A DNA stretch of 64,000 nt from Glebionis coronaria (GCA_025667525.1 JANFOE010000192.1:891951-955950); one strand, 5' to 3'; positions 47,301-60,262 are shown, counted from the stretch's first letter. Notes: generated by a model from the letters alone, not told the origin. Numbers and translations: made by a program.

Positions 47301-49856
47301 GGGTGGAGGAAATGGGAAATCGTTGAGAAAATCCTTGATAATCGAGAAGTCCTCATAGTTGTCGAGGTCTTCGTCACAAGTACGTGGAACATCGAATTCT
47401 TCCAACGTAAAACCACCACCTTCGAAAGGAGTGAAGGTTGGTGTCGAATTATCAAGAATTGGATCTAACATAGTGGGATTGCCACTAGTTTCTTCATCAC
47501 CAAACCCTAAAACTTCTTGTGAAAATTCCTCGCAAACCACGTCGATCATATCAACGAGGTTTATGGTAGCAACGGAATAAACATGAGAAAGTTGAGAGTT
47601 TTGAGTTGCGTTTATAACAAGTTCCTCGTCGTTGAAACGTAAGGTGATCTTTCTAGCAGGAACATCAATTAAAGCCATAGACGTATCTAAAAACGAACGA
47701 CCTAAAATAAGAGGAACTTGAGGATCCGTGGGGATGTCAAAAACAATAAAGTCTACGGTATAGTAGAACTTCCCCACTTTCACAAAAACGTCTTCCGCCA
47801 ATCCACATGCAAGAATCGTGGAATGGTTGGCCAACTCAATAGACATTCGTGAAGGAGTAAGATTAGGAAGATTGAGCGACTTGTAGATTGCAAGTGGCAT
47901 CAAGTTAATGCTAGCACCAAGATCGGCCAAGGCATAGCATTCTTCCATATCTTGAATTGCACAAGGGATCAAAAATTTACCGGGATCACCGACTTTTTGA
48001 GGTATGCGATTAAGATAAACCGACGAACAACTAGACTTTTGGTGTAATTTTTCCTTGTTGTTCAACATACTCTTAAAGTTAGCGGCAAATCGAGCCATCA
48101 TGACCAAGGCATCGGCGAAACTCACATTAAAGTGCAAATCACGAAACATTTTCATAAAAAGCTCAAATTGGTAGTTTTCGCGCTCTTGTCGTTTCTCCTT
48201 CCTAAGTCTCGATGGGTAAGGCAAGGGTGGTGTGGGTTGGGGCATAGGCATAGCCTTTGGAATCTCGGGTTCCAATATGGGTGATGGGTCAACCGTAGGT
48301 GTGGCATGAGCGGTACTTTGTGGGCTTGAAATATGCTCCTTTTCGACCACCACCTCGGGTTCTTCCTCAATTTCCTCCACCGTTGGAGTAATTGGTTGAG
48401 GAGTTGGTTCTTTAAGTGTCTTACCACTTCGTGTGGTATTCACTTTCATCTCTCCCTTCGGGTTTGAAATGGTGTTACTAGGCAAACTACCCGAAGTAGA
48501 GGCTTTGTTCCCCATGACGGCTTCTAAAATTGCATTAAGCTTAGCATCAAAATTATTAAACTTCACATCTTGAATAGCGACTTTTTGGTCAATTCTTTGT
48601 TCAAGCCTAGCATGACTTTGCTCTATCTTGTTGTTTTGACCTCGAATTTGGTTAGCAAAATCATTTTTGAATTCATTTCTCATGGCTAGATTTTCCTTAA
48701 TAAAATTAGCCAACTCCTTTGCGTTCTTAGCCGTGTCCTTAGCTTGATTAGCCATTTGTTCTTGAATGTTTTCCAAAATCTTATCATTTGAAGTAGCGTA
48801 ATTCAAAAAGTCTAATGGAAGTTCTTTATTATTTTGAAGACCTTGACTTGCGTTTTGAAAATTACGGTTTTGATTTTGATTTTGCAATTGGCTACTACTA
48901 CTACTCCCTTGATTCCCATAGTTGTTATTACCCTTATAATTGTTCCTTTGATTGCTTTGGTAACCAACTTGATTGTTTCGATAATTGTTAGCATTTTGAT
49001 TTGGTGAAAAACCCGGTGGAGTCAATTGATTAGTGCGAGGAACTTGACCGTTTTGGTTATAAGTTCCCACGGCCGCGAAGGCACTCGAAGTGTTACCACC
49101 GTTGGTAATGCACTCGGAATAATCGTGAGCTCCACCACAATACATACAAGAAACCTCAACCGCTTTAATCGTAGCGGGAGCGGGTTGTTCACCAACTTTA
49201 AACTCAACTAACAAGCCTTTCACTATATCAAAAATTTTATTCTCCAAATTAGCCTCGACTTGGCAAGCATCAACGGTGTGTGACAAACTAGGTGAAGATG
49301 AAGACGAAGCCTTACGAACACTCGACATGCTACGAGGACTATACACCTTAGACCTATTCTCAATAATTACCAATGCTTCCTCGACCGTCTTACACAAAAA
49401 ATTACCACCCGCGGCGGCATTAAGATAATCACGCTCATGATCGTTCAAGCCATTGTAAAACGTGTCTATTTGATGCAAGTCAGAAAAACCATGATGAGGA
49501 CATTCGTGCAACATTTCCTTAAACCTATTCCAAGCCGTTGAAAAACTCTCATTATACTCTTGCGAAAACTTTGAAATCTCGTTTTTCAAGTGCGTAGTCT
49601 TAGAGGGCGGAAAAAATTGGTTCACGAATTTTGAAACGAGATCCTTCCACGTCAATATAGAATTGGGTGGCTCTTTCTCTAACCAAATTTTTGCGGGCCC
49701 CGCTAAGGAATACGGAAAAAGCATCATCTTAATCGAGTCGTTTGAAACATCCTTAAACTTGCACGTGGCGGTGAGACGATTAAATTGGCGAATGTGGTTA
49801 TGCGGGTTGTCCTTTTCGTCCCCTCGAAACTTGTTGTTTTGAATCATGGACAACAA
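44334..49856 (-). CDS. gag-pol: Athila gag-pol polyprotein (main frame, 1840 codons)
   Basis: Open over 1840 codons. Gag core: [20 protein letters not shown] and [20 protein letters not shown] (about 50-100); CCHC-type finger [13 protein letters not shown] at 237-249; Asn/Gln-rich linker about 270-350. Protease [11 protein letters not shown] with the aspartate at residue 645. RT with [24 protein letters not shown] and FMDD at 1115-1118. RNase H from [14 protein letters not shown]. Integrase with [11 protein letters not shown] and CDSCQRQGK (zinc), then [17 protein letters not shown] and [14 protein letters not shown] (catalytic triad), and a C-terminal [15 protein letters not shown]. The gag matches the Athila lineage. 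The true N-terminus lies upstream in another frame (50104-49844); the frames part near 49855, probably one lost base. The methionine at 49856 is therefore not the natural start. Confidence 0.93.
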   Translation of the reverse strand: MLSMIQNNKFRGDEKDNPHNHIRQFNRLTATCKFKDVSNDSIKMMLFPYSLAGPAKIWLEKEPPNSILTWKDLVSKFVNQFFPPSKTTHLKNEISKFSQEYNESFSTAWNRFKEMLHECPHHGFSDLHQIDTFYNGLNDHERDYLNAAAGGNFLCKTVEEALVIIENRSKVYSPRSMSSVRKASSSSSPSLSHTVDACQVEANLENKIFDIVKGLLVEFKVGEQPAPATIKAVEVSCMYCGGAHDYSECITNGGNTSSAFAAVGTYNQNGQVPRTNQLTPPGFSPNQNANNYRNNQVGYQSNQRNNYKGNNNYGNQGSSSSSQLQNQNQNRNFQNASQGLQNNKELPLDFLNYATSNDKILENIQEQMANQAKDTAKNAKELANFIKENLAMRNEFKNDFANQIRGQNNKIEQSHARLEQRIDQKVAIQDVKFNNFDAKLNAILEAVMGNKASTSGSLPSNTISNPKGEMKVNTTRSGKTLKEPTPQPITPTVEEIEEEPEVVVEKEHISSPQSTAHATPTVDPSPILEPEIPKAMPMPQPTPPLPYPSRLRKEKRQERENYQFELFMKMFRDLHFNVSFADALVMMARFAANFKSMLNNKEKLHQKSSCSSVYLNRIPQKVGDPGKFLIPCAIQDMEECYALADLGASINLMPLAIYKSLNLPNLTPSRMSIELANHSTILACGLAEDVFVKVGKFYYTVDFIVFDIPTDPQVPLILGRSFLDTSMALIDVPARKITLRFNDEELVINATQNSQLSHVYSVATINLVDMIDVVCEEFSQEVLGFGDEETSGNPTMLDPILDNSTPTFTPFEGGGFTLEEFDVPRTCDEDLDNYEDFSIIKDFLNDFPFPPPEEVMSIEPKSSLEEPPILELKDLPPHLEYVYLEEDDKLPVIIAKELSNDEKTALVDVLKDHKGAIAWKLSDIKGIDPKFCTHKILMEEDFKPTIQSQRRVNPKIHDVIKKEVLKLLDAGMIYPISDSPWVSPIHCVPKKGGMTVVPNDANELIPTRLVTGWRVCIDYRKLNEATRKDHFPLPFMDQMLERLAGNDFYCFLDGFYGYFQIPIDPRDQEKTTFTCPYGTFAYRRMPFGLCNTPGTFQRCMMAIFHDMIEKTMEVFMDDFSVFGDSFTSCLSNLERMSKRCEETNLVLNWEKCHFMVKSGIVLGHKVSKAGIEVDQAKLDVIAKLTHPKTIKGVRSFLGHAGFYRRFIKDFSKISRPITHLLEKEARFVFDEDCVRAFEILKRKLTEAPILVAPNWNLPFELMCDASDYAIGAVLGQRHDKHFLPIHYASKTMTEAQLKYTTTEKEFLAVVYAFEKFRPYLVLTKCIVYTDHSAIKYLMAKQDAKPRLLRWILLLQEFDHKIVDKKGAENLAADHLSRLEDPHQSVYEPKEITETFPLETLGIVNSKLDSSTPWFADFANYHAGNFIIKGMTTQEKRKFFRDVKFYFWNDPYLFRTCADQIIRRCVFGTEASNILRACHEGPTGGHHGANLTAKKVFDAGFFWPTIYRDAQNLVKSCDSCQRQGKASQKDEMPQNIIQVCEIFDVWGIDFMGPFPSSRGNKYILVAVDYLSKWVEAKALPTNDARMVVKFLKSLFARFGTPRAIISDRGTHFCNDQFERVLRKYGVTHRLSTAYHPQTSGQVEVSNRALKRILERSVGENRQSWSDKLDDALWAFRTAHKTPIGCTPYKLVYGNNCHLPIELEHKAYWALKHCNDDMETAGKHRKMQLNELDELRDIAYENSLIYKEKTKKLHDSKIKNWVFNIGDQVLLFNSRLKIFSGKLKPRWSGPFTVTQVFPYGTIELAQDDGPNFKVNGHRLKHYFGGEVPSLNYLDQVTFPNDN

Positions 49857-50104
49857 ACCGTCTTAACCTCAAAATTCTCCGCAAGGATAGCGGGAATCAC
49901 AATCGCTTCTCCATAACCTTCGGTGGGTGCTTGAAGCAACTCCATCATAGTTCGATTAGCCATGGGTGCTTCTTTCACTACAATGGGTTCGTCAATAGGA
50001 GAGTCCTCACTAGTAGGAGTGAGTGATTTGTTTATTCGTTTACGAGCACGTCTAGCTTTAGAGCGAGTTTGCATAAACGTCACGTACAACGAGAAGGCGA
50101 GCAA
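49844..50104 (-). pseudogene. gag: Athila gag N-terminus, cut off by a one-base shift
   Basis: Basic N-terminal part (TRSKARRARKRINKSL), then MANRTMMELLQAPTEGYG and [12 protein letters not shown] before the frame runs into TGA. The sibling copy at 55743 has the same MANRTMMELLQAPT segment, so this is authentic gag, and the continuation is found in the frame of the main ORF after the shift. The initiator is either the first ATG at 50104 or the one before QTRSKARR at about 50074. Confidence 0.85.
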
Positions 50105-50806
50105 AGAAGATTCTTTTTGGTGTTTTTACTTTTTCAATTTTTTTGTGGTTTTTGATTGTTTTTAACTTTTTTTGGATTTTTTTGGAATGTATTAAGTAGA
50201 CCAAAATCTACAAATCTCCTCCTTAATCAAATCTCTTGATTAAAGAAGCCTCAAGGAATGAAAACGAACACGTGAAGTGAACGTCTTCGATGACTTTAGA
50301 ACGATGGTGGAACACCAAATCGTTCAAGAGGGTTTAATCAATAGAAACCAAGAAAATATATATGATATGTAATAATACTTTGGGCGGCAAAACCCTCGTA
50401 TCACTCTCAAAATCAAATACGCACAAGCAATCGGAGGAAACGAGGCGGCGCGAAGCACTTAAGAGCCTTTTTCCTTTAGGTCGTGAAATACAACCGCCTT
50501 ATACCCACCTTATAGTTTGTATTATCAAAATCAAGCTTCACGAAAGTATTTATCTATTTTTGCCTTTTTTTTTCTTTGGTTTGAGATTCGAATACAATGA
50601 TCGAGTGATGAAATCCCGAGTCAAGGTTGTGATTGCTCACGTATTTGGAGTACTTGTAAATTTATTGTTCTACGTATACAATATAGTAATAGTATTCACA
50701 CAAAAATCGAAAAAACGATAATACGTATTAATAGAGTGCTATTAATACAAATACTTTTATGGCTATATATAAAAACAACAATGGTTCAACCAAAACACAA
50801 CACGCC
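50105..50806 (-). other. Athila G leader
   Basis: About 700 nt between primer site and gag, with no ORF. Several segments (the GAAGCACTTAAGAGCC area, the CGGCAAAACCCTCG area) are conserved in the sibling leader at 55744-56464, as expected for a packaging/leader region. Confidence 0.65.
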
Positions 50807-50824
50807 TCCCCGGCAGCGGCGCCA
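50807..50824 (-). other. Athila G primer-binding site
   Basis: The minus strand TGGCGCCGCTGCCGGGGA begins 4 nt inside the 5' LTR. It differs by one base from the tRNA-Asp type site TGGCGCCGTTGCCGGGGA usual for Athila. Confidence 0.88.
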
Positions 50825-50828
50825 AAAT

Positions 50829-53800
50829 TGATGTAGTGTTTTTGTACCCTTTAGGAAAAGGATGACAAATAGTGGTAGTATTAAGTGTCGGTTTAGGAAA
50901 ACCGAGCACTAATGACCAAGCAAGTTCGTTTCGCAAGGAGGCAAGTGCGTTGTGTTGAGAGTTGATTTTGTTTGTGATTATATTGATTGAGAAAGAAATG
51001 GGATTAGAAGAGAAGGACGGTTACGAAAATTAATTAAACTACGACGAAAAAGGCGTAAACGTAAAACCGTAAATAGTGCCAAAATTAAAATTTTAACCTA
51101 AAAACTTCTAAAAATTACTAAAAATCCCAAATAATATTCTAAGAGTTTACAAAAAATCCAAACTTGCCAAAACCTTTTAATTAATTAAATAATGACTTTT
51201 TAATGCTAATTAAAGCCCTAAAAATCACTTTTAATTATTAAAAAGCCCTAAGCAAGGTTATAATTTGTAAACCTCAAAAATATCCTAATTAAGCTAAAAA
51301 CTATTTTTAAAAATTTTAAAACCAAATTAAACTATTTTTAACACTTAAAAACTATTAAAATGTATTAAATCTTAAATTAAATCTAGAAATTAATTGAAAA
51401 GCCTAAAAATTAATTGGAAAGTGAAAAAGTTCCTAATTTAATGTCCTTACCCTAGTAAAAATAAAAAAACTAGAAAAAACAAACTTTCTATTTTTACCAA
51501 TTAAATAATATTAAAATAATACCAAAAATAAAAAGTTTATAAAATAAATTCTAAAAAATTTCTAAAAACTTAAAATAATGTAACTAAGAGAAAAATGAAA
51601 TTTAAAGTTCCTAAAACCTTTTTTATAATCTTATATTAATTTTTAATGTTTAAAAAACCTAAAATTAAATAAAATTAAATAAAATTAAAAATTAACGTTT
51701 TTGAAAACTTTATGATATGTAAACCTCAAAAAGATTAATTAAAACCTAAAAATTATTTTTCCTAAAAATAAAAACACTTTTAACTATTTTTTAATTAATT
51801 ACTAAGATACGGCTAATTAAAAAATTATAAAAAATAAACTAAGAAAAGGAAAAATAAACTTGTTGGCTAGAAAAGTCCTATATCCTAATTAGACCATAGG
51901 AAAAATAAAAAGGAACCAAAAAGCTACTTAAATAAGCTAAAAGGGCACAAATATGCTACGGCTTATTTAAAAAGCCTAAATAGGAGAAGGTGTTAAAAGG
52001 ATAACACCTTGAGACTTTAGCAGTAAAAGTCCCAAGGGCGAGCGGTAAGGTGTGTGTGCTTTGGCAGTGGTGGCGCAGGTTCGAGTCCTGGCCACGCCAA
52101 AAAATTTTGAAATATATTTTTTTTTTCTTTTTAAACACTTGTACACAGAAACTTTAACTCACCCAAACACCAATACTCACGTCCAATTTGAGCCTAAAAT
52201 CCCTCTAATTTGAAGCTAAAAGGTCTCAGACCTGGAATTCTTCTTTCTTTTTTTTTTGTTTGTTCTGTAATGGTGGGCAAATGCCCCCTTTGTGTGAACT
52301 GTTTTGTTCTTGTTGGACAGTTACAAAGCCCCCACTTGCAGTTGGCTTGTGGGGGTGTATTAAGCTATCAGAAATTAGCCAAGACAAAATCGCTCACTAA
52401 GCGAGCGATAAACAAGAAAAAACGGGGAACAATCAGGTTGCAAGTACTAATCAATACAAACCAAATCAACTCTTAACAAGGAATCATACCATAATATTCA
52501 GATAAGCAAACTAGGTACCTAGGACTGATAACATAAGCAGTAAGCTCAACGAAAAAGGGTAATCGAACTAAGCTAAAAGTTAACCGATACTAAGCAGCAG
52601 GCAAATATGTATAAATGTCAAGCGTAACAGCTATTACAAGCAGAAACAATTCTATACTCTTGCATGCACACCTTGAGTTCCAATTAGCACATAATATGAT
52701 AAGAATGCGCAGTCGGTGAACGACACTACAAGCAGCTCCTATCCTCTTATCTAATGAATCAGAAACTCAACACCATGCCCTCTTGTTAATCCTTTTTCTT
52801 TTTGGTTTCAATACAGTACTTGGTTACTCAGTCACTTAACCCAATTACTAAACAAGAGTACAAAAACTACTAAACCTCAATCACTGATCATATGCCCCCG
52901 TCAAAATCAAACCAACACATACAGTAATCATTTTACTATGGAATGCTGTTATGACAATGAAGTGCAAGGTTATGACACGCAAAGCAAACGAGAATGATTC
53001 TACCTCAGTTAAATGACCTAGCTAATTTTACGAGCACACAAGCGGCTGTGATAACCGCTTTTAAGCAACAATGACCACAATTAATACCAAAAGCAGTTCC
53101 AAACTAATCAGCAATCTTAGACTAAGATTAAACAATTCAACAAGCTATCAATTAATCCTAAGTTAGCATAATTTAGCACCAGTTTTAAACAGTTTAAATA
53201 AAACGACAATCCTAAGTACTCTGTATATACTACTTAACTAAATTCAAACAATTTAGTTAATCCAAAATCAATCCTCAATAAACCAGCAACTTGACAAGCA
53301 AATCTCACAAGAACGATTTAGCAGTTAACAAAAATAAATATAAGAAAAAAGAAAGAAGGAAAGAGATGGCGATACCTGCCCTTGTTTGCATCCAACAAGG
53401 GCCAGCTAAGCTCCCCTGACCTCAACCAACAACTAGGTGAGGCAGGGGTGTCTTGGACAATAAAGGAATGAGGGGGTGTTCGTTGGGGTTCAACAACTGA
53501 ACCGAAGACCCATAATGACACGAAAAGCTGCTAAGAGTCAAATGAAATCCAAGAATCAAGACCTATGGTCTTGATTCAGTAAGTTCACAAGATAGATAAA
53601 TGATTCCACTTTTCTTTTCACAATCTTTACCAAAATTTTAAAATACTAAATACTTGAAATTTGTAAATAGATTTAAATGGAAAAAAACTTTTACACTCCA
53701 ATCCACTTACTGATTAATTAAAACAGGAACTTTAACACAAATTTTAAATAACTTAAACTTAAACCATGAACATGAAATTAAAATGGCACTCGGATCAAGT

Positions 53801-55130
53801 TAAAAAACTACAAACTTTTCATTCATAAAAGAGGTTTTTTACATAAAAATCCAAGACAAGGGAAAAATGGGATACCACAAGTTGGTCCTCATTTATAGAC
53901 CCCCTTAGATCATTCTAGAATTGAAAGAAAAAGAAAAACCCTAATTGATTAAATTCCAGAAATACCCTTGTTTGGAGATGCGAATATGCTGTTCTTTGAT
54001 CCCATCTTTTGAATATCTTCTTGAAGCCATGTGCAAATTTCTTGGATGTTTGTGATAGACAGGCTGGATGCATCAATCTTGAACGTTAGAATTGATGTGG
54101 GCATCAAGGAATTCCTCCAAGGCGTTGATTTCCTGCCTCTATTTTGTTTGCTTGCAACAAAGAAGCCACGTGGGAGGGGACCAAGGTCACGGGGGAAGTT
54201 TTTGGGTGTGGGGTTTAGGTGAGGATGATGTTAATCATCATTCTGGATGATTATAGCTATTGTTGATTGGGGATTAAGGTTTGATTGATTAGGGTTTATG
54301 TGAGATTAAGAAAGGGGGATTTGGGTGTGGGTGATGTACAGTAAGTGTAGCCCGGTTTTTATTAATTAACCATTTTTTGAAAATAAATAATATAAACCTG
54401 ATTATGGGGGTTGTGGGTTGGTGTTGGGTCGGGTAATTGGGTTTGGGTGGGTTTGTGGTGACGTGTCAGTGGAGGATTGGGTGGGTGAGTTTGGGTGTCT
54501 GGCTGGTTGACCCCCTCAAGTTTCTTCATTCTTCTACTTTGTATAAAACAGCTAACAATCCCATTTCCTTTGTAATTAACTTTGGAAACTTGTCTTTTTT
54601 GGCATAATGTTTTATAAACTCTTTCCAAAGGGTTTTAAATGCACAAATTATATTCTTCAAGGGCCATTCTTGTAATGTCTTCAAACTTCAAGCACTTTGA
54701 CTTGTTTGTTGACTTCTTGGAGGACCATTATTGACAATTTTAGATTTGTTGAGGGACTAATTTTGCCAATTCTTCAAAGTTAAGGGTCCTTTTTGTAATT
54801 TTGACAAACTTTAGGGACCAAACTTGTAATTATGAAGATACAAGGGTATAAAGTGTCAATTCTTCAAACTTGGAGGACCAAACTTCAATATTCTTCAAAT
54901 CTTCTAGGGTTTTCTTTGGAAAATTCCTCACTAGGGCTTGGTTCATCGTGCGGCTTCGTTTCCCGTGTTCGTTTTTGCGTGATTCTTGTGATCTTTTGTC
55001 ATTTTCTCAATATCCGTACCTAAAATACACAAGCAACAAACACAAGCATATATTTGGGTATTTTGATGATATTTAATGCATTTTAAGCCCTAATTGGACG
55101 ATGAGACTATGTATAAAAGCAGTCTCATCA
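50829..55130 (-). repeat. Athila G 5' LTR
   Basis: 4302 bp. Compared with the 3' LTR it has a 10-base extra repeat of the AAATTAAATA type near 51675, a short loss near 51258 and scattered substitutions, about one percent in all by eye. It carries its own tRNA-like block. Confidence 0.92.
52029..52099 (+). other. tRNA-like A/B-box sequence in the Athila LTR (copy 2)
   Basis: Equivalent of the block at 39407. A box-like 52036-52050, B box GGTTCGAGTCC 52078-52088, both unchanged; the only difference in the 3' arm is ccatgcc against ccacgcc. Confidence 0.6.
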
Positions 55131-55135
55131 CATAT
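55131..55135. repeat. Target-site duplication CATAT, right copy (Athila G)
   Basis: Matches 38210-38214. Removing one copy and the element restores a continuous CRM-like protease reading frame. Confidence 0.93.
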
Positions 55136-55560
55136 AAAAGTGCAAACCTTACCCATAATGGTACAAGTTGACTGAAAGATGTTGTGTTTGAGCCAATCAT
55201 CACCATCAGCTTTAGGTGTTAAGCACGAGCGCCTTACCACCAAATTCACCCCCACATCTCCAGACACATACTCCTCCTCATACTCAGTTTCTGCATCATA
55301 AACTGCGTCTCCCACGTAGTCATCATAAGCCACATCATTATCTTCCTCAGGTTCAATAAATAACTGCCTCTTCCCAGCCTTCTTACACTCTGATTGTCGG
55401 TGACCAGGTTTACCACAGTTAAAGCACTTGAACCCATCACTGCCGGCCGCTTTAGGAACTGGTCCAGTATTCTCACCAACTGCTTTAGCCTGAGTTGGGG
55501 AAAAGCGCGATGCCGCATTACCCGAACCAGAAGCACATGTTATTGCAGGAGAAGAGGAAC
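55131..55560 (-). pseudogene. gag: CRM-like gag C-terminus and protease start (fragment)
   Basis: Contains SSSSPAITCASGSGNAASRF, the knuckle CFNCGKPGHRQSECKK near 55430-55380, an acidic linker (EPEEDNDVAYDDYVGDAVYD) and the protease lead-in NIFQSTCTIMGKVCTFIC, which continues at 38214 after the Athila insertion. Upstream it stops abruptly at an Athila gag sequence (about 55557-55561), so the gag N-terminus and 5' LTR have been lost. Confidence 0.85.
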
Positions 55561-55743
55561 TCCCCACTCGTCGGTGGGTGCTTGTAGCAACTCCATCATA
55601 GTACGATTAGCCATTATGACTTCTTGTTCTATAATAGGTTCAACAATTGGAGGTTCTTCAACAATCAACGATCCTTGATTTGCTTGCTTTTGGAGACGTT
55701 TACGAGCTCGTTTAGCTTGGTTACGAGTGATCATAAACTTCAC
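55560..55743 (-). pseudogene. gag: Athila gag N-terminus, truncated and fused to CRM-like gag
   Basis: Basic start (TRNQAKRARKRLQKQAN), acidic middle, then MANRTMMELLQAPTDEW, the counterpart of the segment at 49940-49970. Right after this the sequence changes to the CRM-like gag in another frame and the Athila frame stops at 55540. It is a chimaeric junction, not a gene. Confidence 0.8.
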
Positions 55744-56464
55744 GAAGAATGGGAGGTGAGCAAAGAAGATTCTTTTTGGTTGTTTTGTGGATTTTCAATT
55801 TTTTTGTGTTTTTGATGATATTTAATTTTTTTGGATTTTGGTGTATCTTCGTAGACAACAATCTACAAAATCTCTCCTCGAATCAAACTCTTGATTAAAG
55901 AAGCCTCAAAGGAATGAAAACGATCACGTGGAGTGAACGCCTTCGAATGACTTTAGAACTTTGGTGAAAACCAAATTGTTCACGAGGGTTTAATCACAAA
56001 GAAAACCAAGCAAATATAGTATACGTATTAATACTTTGGGCGGCAAAACCCTCGATTAGCCTTCAATCTCAAAATACTCACAAGCAAGCGGGGAAACGAG
56101 GCGGCGCGAAGCACTTAAGAGCCTTTTTCCTTAGGGTATATTTTATAATACCCGCCTTATACCCACCTTATAGTTCGTATCTTTCAAAATCGAGCTTCAC
56201 GAAAGTATTTATCTATTTTTGCCTTTTCTTTTTGTTTGAGATTCGAATACAATAATTAGGAGATCAAATCCCAATTAAGGTTGTGTTTTCACACTTTTGA
56301 AGATATTGTATTTTGATTGTGATACTTAATACAATATATTAATAATATTCACAAAGAAAAACCAAGAAAACCGATAATACGTGTTAAGGGAGTTCCACTT
56401 AACACAAATACTATTTATGGATAATATCAAAAACAAAATTTTCCAAATTAAAGCACAACACACC
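55744..56464 (-). other. Athila H leader
   Basis: About 720 nt, no ORF, co-linear with the Athila G leader (50105-50806) but clearly diverged from it. Confidence 0.65.
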
Positions 56465-56482
56465 TCCCCGGCAGCGGCGCCA
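56465..56482 (-). other. Athila H primer-binding site
   Basis: Same 18-mer as in Athila G (TGGCGCCGCTGCCGGGGA), 4 nt inside the LTR end at 56487. Confidence 0.88.
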
Positions 56483-56486
56483 AAAA

Positions 56487-59400
56487 TGATTGTAGTGTTT
56501 TACTACTCTTTAGGAAAAGAGCGTAAATAGCGGAAAGTATCGAACAAATGACTTTAAGAAAAATCAAGTGTTAATGACCCAATCACTTAAAAGATGAGAG
56601 AAAGAGTTCGTTTCCCAAGGAGGTATATGTGTGTGTTCTAATTTGTATTTATTTGAGATTAATATTAAGAAGAATGGGGATGAGAGGATGAAAGACGGAT
56701 ACGTGAAAATTAAACTACGACGAAAACGTAAAACCGTAGAAAAACCACAAAAATTAAAAATTATCTAAAACCAAAAAACAAAATTAATAATTAAAAAGGC
56801 TAAAAAGAAGTCTAGAATAATATAAATAAAGACAAAAATCCAACAAAGATATTTTAAAACCTTTTATTAATTAAATAATTAATTTTAAATGCTAATTAAA
56901 GCCCTAAAATTAAATTTAACTAATTCAAAAGTCTAAAATATGATTTTATTGAATAATCACTTAACTTATATTATTAGAAGACTAAAAAGTAATTTTCTAA
57001 AAATTAAAACCTATTAAAACTATTTTTAAAACTCTAAAAATGATTAAAAATGATTAAAACCTAATTAAACTTAAAATAATTATAAAAATAAATCTAAAAG
57101 TTATAAAAATATTCTAAAAATGGAAATAGTCCTAATTAATGACAAAGAACCTAGGAAAAATGAAAAAGAAAGAAAAATAAAATTTTGAAAATTAATATTA
57201 AAATAATAATAAAATAATGCTAAAAATAAAAAGTTTCTAAAATTTGAAATAAAAAATTTCTAAAAATCCTAAATAATATAACTAAGAGAAAAACACTAAT
57301 TAGAGCTTCTAAACTTTTTTTTAATAATTTTATAAAAATCTTTAAAGTTTATAAAAAACCTTAAAATATTATAAAATTAAAAATAAATGTTTTCAAAACC
57401 AAAACTTGATGTAAACCTCAAAAAAAATATATTTTAAAACCTAAAAACTATTTTTCCTAAAGATTAAAAGTCTTTTTGGTATTTTTTATTGATTTTCTAA
57501 AATTCGTCTATTAAATAAATCCTAGTAATTAATTAAATGAAAGGAAAAATATGAAACTAGTTTTGAAAAGTCTATAAACCTAATAGGATCCCAAGAAAAA
57601 TAAGCCACACAAAATAAGCTTATAAAATAAGCTAGAAATGGTAAAATAAGCCACGGTTTATTAAATAAGCTAAAAATAAGAAACGGGTTAAATAACTATG
57701 GAACCCACAACTCTCAATCAAAGTCCCCAGGGCGCAATGGTAACTAGTTATGTGTGTGAGTGTGGAGACCAGGGTTCGAGTCTGCTAACCCCCTTTTTGC
57801 TTGATTAAATTTTTTTTTTTATTTTTGCTTTTTACCAATCCAACTAGACACTTAAACAAACTTAAATCCAATCCAATATCACTTTTATAGCTAGATTATG
57901 CCAAATTTAGGACCAAAAATGTGACAGACTCCAATTATGAACACAAGCAGATTGCTTAAATGTTCTTGCTTTTTGACTTGGCCAAGAGGACTTGGCAATG
58001 CTATTTGGTGATGATATTATGGATACAAAGGGCACTCTTGTGCTCCTTTGAGCACAAGAAGTCACAAACAACACAAATTAAACACTTAGCAAGCACAGAT
58101 TAAGCAATCAAGTGTACACTAAGCTCAAACAAGTTGCTGTGACAGAAATACTATGACAGAGGACTAAAAAGCTATTTACTAGCAATCCAATGAACTTCAA
58201 GGCTTCAAACCAGGCACACACATTCACCAAATGATACTTAAGAGCTAGCAATAACCAAAATACCCTAACCTTAAACAGAAATCAAGGAATCATGCACAAA
58301 AATTCATGTAATTTAGCAAGAAAAGTGGATATGCAGTTTTATAGCTAGCTTATCTCTTTTAAACAAACCAAATTAACTCCAAACTTGTTCCAAATTAAAT
58401 CACCACTAACAACTAACCTTACTCAATCCTTTTTACCAACTCTAACACTTTTTAAGAACACTAATTAAGATTAAAGCCCTGCTTAAACCTATTGCCAAAC
58501 ACCTCTTTATTTTCTGAAAACCAATTTTTCTCAAATCAAAACCCTTAAAACCTTATCAAAACTGAATGAATTAGCATCTATCATGCATATGAACACATAT
58601 AGAGCACAAATCATGCACTTAAACACAAAATATCATCAAATCACATAAGATCACATACACCTCATTTTTTCTGAAATTTTAACAAAGGAACAAGGAATAC
58701 CTTAGGGTCTTACATCCAAGACCCTAGAGGATGTAAATCCTCCTCCCTACCAGCCCGGGCTGGTGCTGAACTGAATCAACACTTCTTTTCACAACCTGTT
58801 TAAATCAAACACAAAACACAAGCAAATAATATATATAACTGATTTTTTTCTTCTTTCTTAAAACCTATCCAAAACCTTTTAAGACTTCTTAAAACGTTTT
58901 CAGAACCCTTTATCAATAACAAATGAAACCTCTTAACATCAAATCCTGAAACAATTCCTTACCAAGAATTCCAAGTTTCAGAAACCTTCAAGTAAATTTT
59001 GGAAATCAAAATTACTCAACCAAATAAAAAAAGGTGGAACTCAGAATCAAGCATTACACTTCACACAACTTTTAAAAAACAATAAAAAGGAATTATACTT
59101 GTTTTGAACAAAAACCAAACTTTTATTTCTTTTAAAAAGGAATTACAAGTGTAAGCTTCAAAACTGGAACAAAGGGTCACCCACAGGTTGGGGCTCCTTT
59201 TATAGCACTCTTAGAACATACTAGAATCAAAAAATACAAACCCTAATCCTATGAAAATCTCAAAAATACCCCTTGACACGTTTTTGGGAAATTTGTCCTT
59301 TCTTGATCTAAACCGTCCATATTTGCGTTGTGAGGAAGCATTTCATCTTGGTGGTTGATATTGGACACGTCATGTGCCTTGGGGACAAAGGAATGATATG

Positions 59401-60262
59401 ATTGGTGGATTGGGGAATTGGGGATTTGGTACACACGCGTGGGATTGGGATTTTTAGGAGTGGGTTGAGTTTGGGTACGTGTGAATTAAACGTGGGAGGG
59501 TTTAATTAGTTTTTACCCAAGAAAAAGTGAAGGTGAAACCTGGGCTGTAAGAATGATGCACAGTAACAAGTTTAATCCGATTTTGGGGGTTTGTAACTTG
59601 TTAGGCGCCTTTTTAGGATTTGAATGTTTCACTTGTCAACTTTGGCCCTTTTGTTTTGAGATTTTTGGCATTAAAGGTTTTTATGCCCTAAAACGTAATC
59701 TGCTTTGTTAATATCTTTCCATACTTGACACTTTTGGCACAAAGCTTTCCAAAACTCTTTCAAAGGATTAATTTTGCCATTTCTTGATTTTTAAAGGGCT
59801 GATCTTGGACTTCTTTGATCTTCAAAGGTCTTCAACATAACTTTGACTTCATGAGGGACCATAATTGGCAATTTGAATTTGTTGAGGGACTATTCTTGCC
59901 ATTTCTTCAAAGTTGAAGGACCTTTTTGTAATTTTGACAAACTTAAGGGACCAAACTTGTAATTATTATTATACAAGGGTTTTAAGTGTCATTTCTTCAA
60001 AGAATGAGGATCAATCTTGCTTGTCTTCAAGTCTTCAAGGGTATTTGATGAAAATTCCATGATTAGGGCCCGGTTCTTTGTACGGCTTCGTTTCTCGTGT
60101 TCGTTTTTCCTTGTATCTTGTGATCTTTTGTCTTTTTCACGATATCCATACCTAAAATACACAAGTAAACAAACACAAGCATATATATGGTATTTTATGA
60201 CATTTTTATGCATTTAAAGCCCGAAAAGAACGATGAGATCATGTATAAATGCCATCTCATCA
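56487..60262 (-). repeat. Athila H LTR, shared between two interiors
   Basis: 3776 bp, minus-strand termini TGATGAGATG...CTACAATCA. A primer site flanks one end and a polypurine tract the other. TATA-like CTATAAAAGGAG near 59200. It belongs to the same subfamily as the solo LTR at 15591-19546 (same terminal sequences) and is a diverged relative of the Athila G LTR. A-rich 56700-57700. No gene. Confidence 0.88.
57723..57795 (+). other. tRNA-like A/B-box sequence in Athila LTR (copy 3, other subfamily)
   Basis: GGGCGCAATGGTAACT (57729-57744) and GGTTCGAGTCT (57773-57783), spacing about 29 nt, at the same relative position in the LTR as in Athila G. Sequence between the boxes has diverged, yet the boxes remain. 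Confidence 0.55.

Larger units (their letters stand above)
38215..55130 (-). mobile_element. Athila element G, nearly intact
   Basis: 16,916 bp with LTRs 50829-55130 (5') and 38215-42504 (3'), an Athila-type primer site at 50807-50824, gag-pol 50104-44334, a non-coding 3' region 42505-44333 and polypurine tract at 42505. The LTRs differ by roughly one percent by eye. The only coding lesion seen is a one-base shift near 49855. No envelope-like ORF of any size is present between pol and the 3' LTR. Confidence 0.93.
34593..55560 (-). mobile_element. CRM-like chromovirus, interrupted by Athila and lacking its 5' end
   Basis: Minus-strand Gypsy element in two blocks: 34593-38214 (3' LTR, INT, RH, RT, PR) and 55131-55560 (gag C-terminus and protease start). 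They join at CATAT in the protease codons IC|DSG. Coding sequence continues into the 3' LTR, a feature of CRM elements. The 5' LTR and gag N-terminus are missing; at about 55560 the sequence switches to an Athila gag start. Lineage is a judgement from the integrase C-terminal layout; Reina-like is the alternative. Confidence 0.75.
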
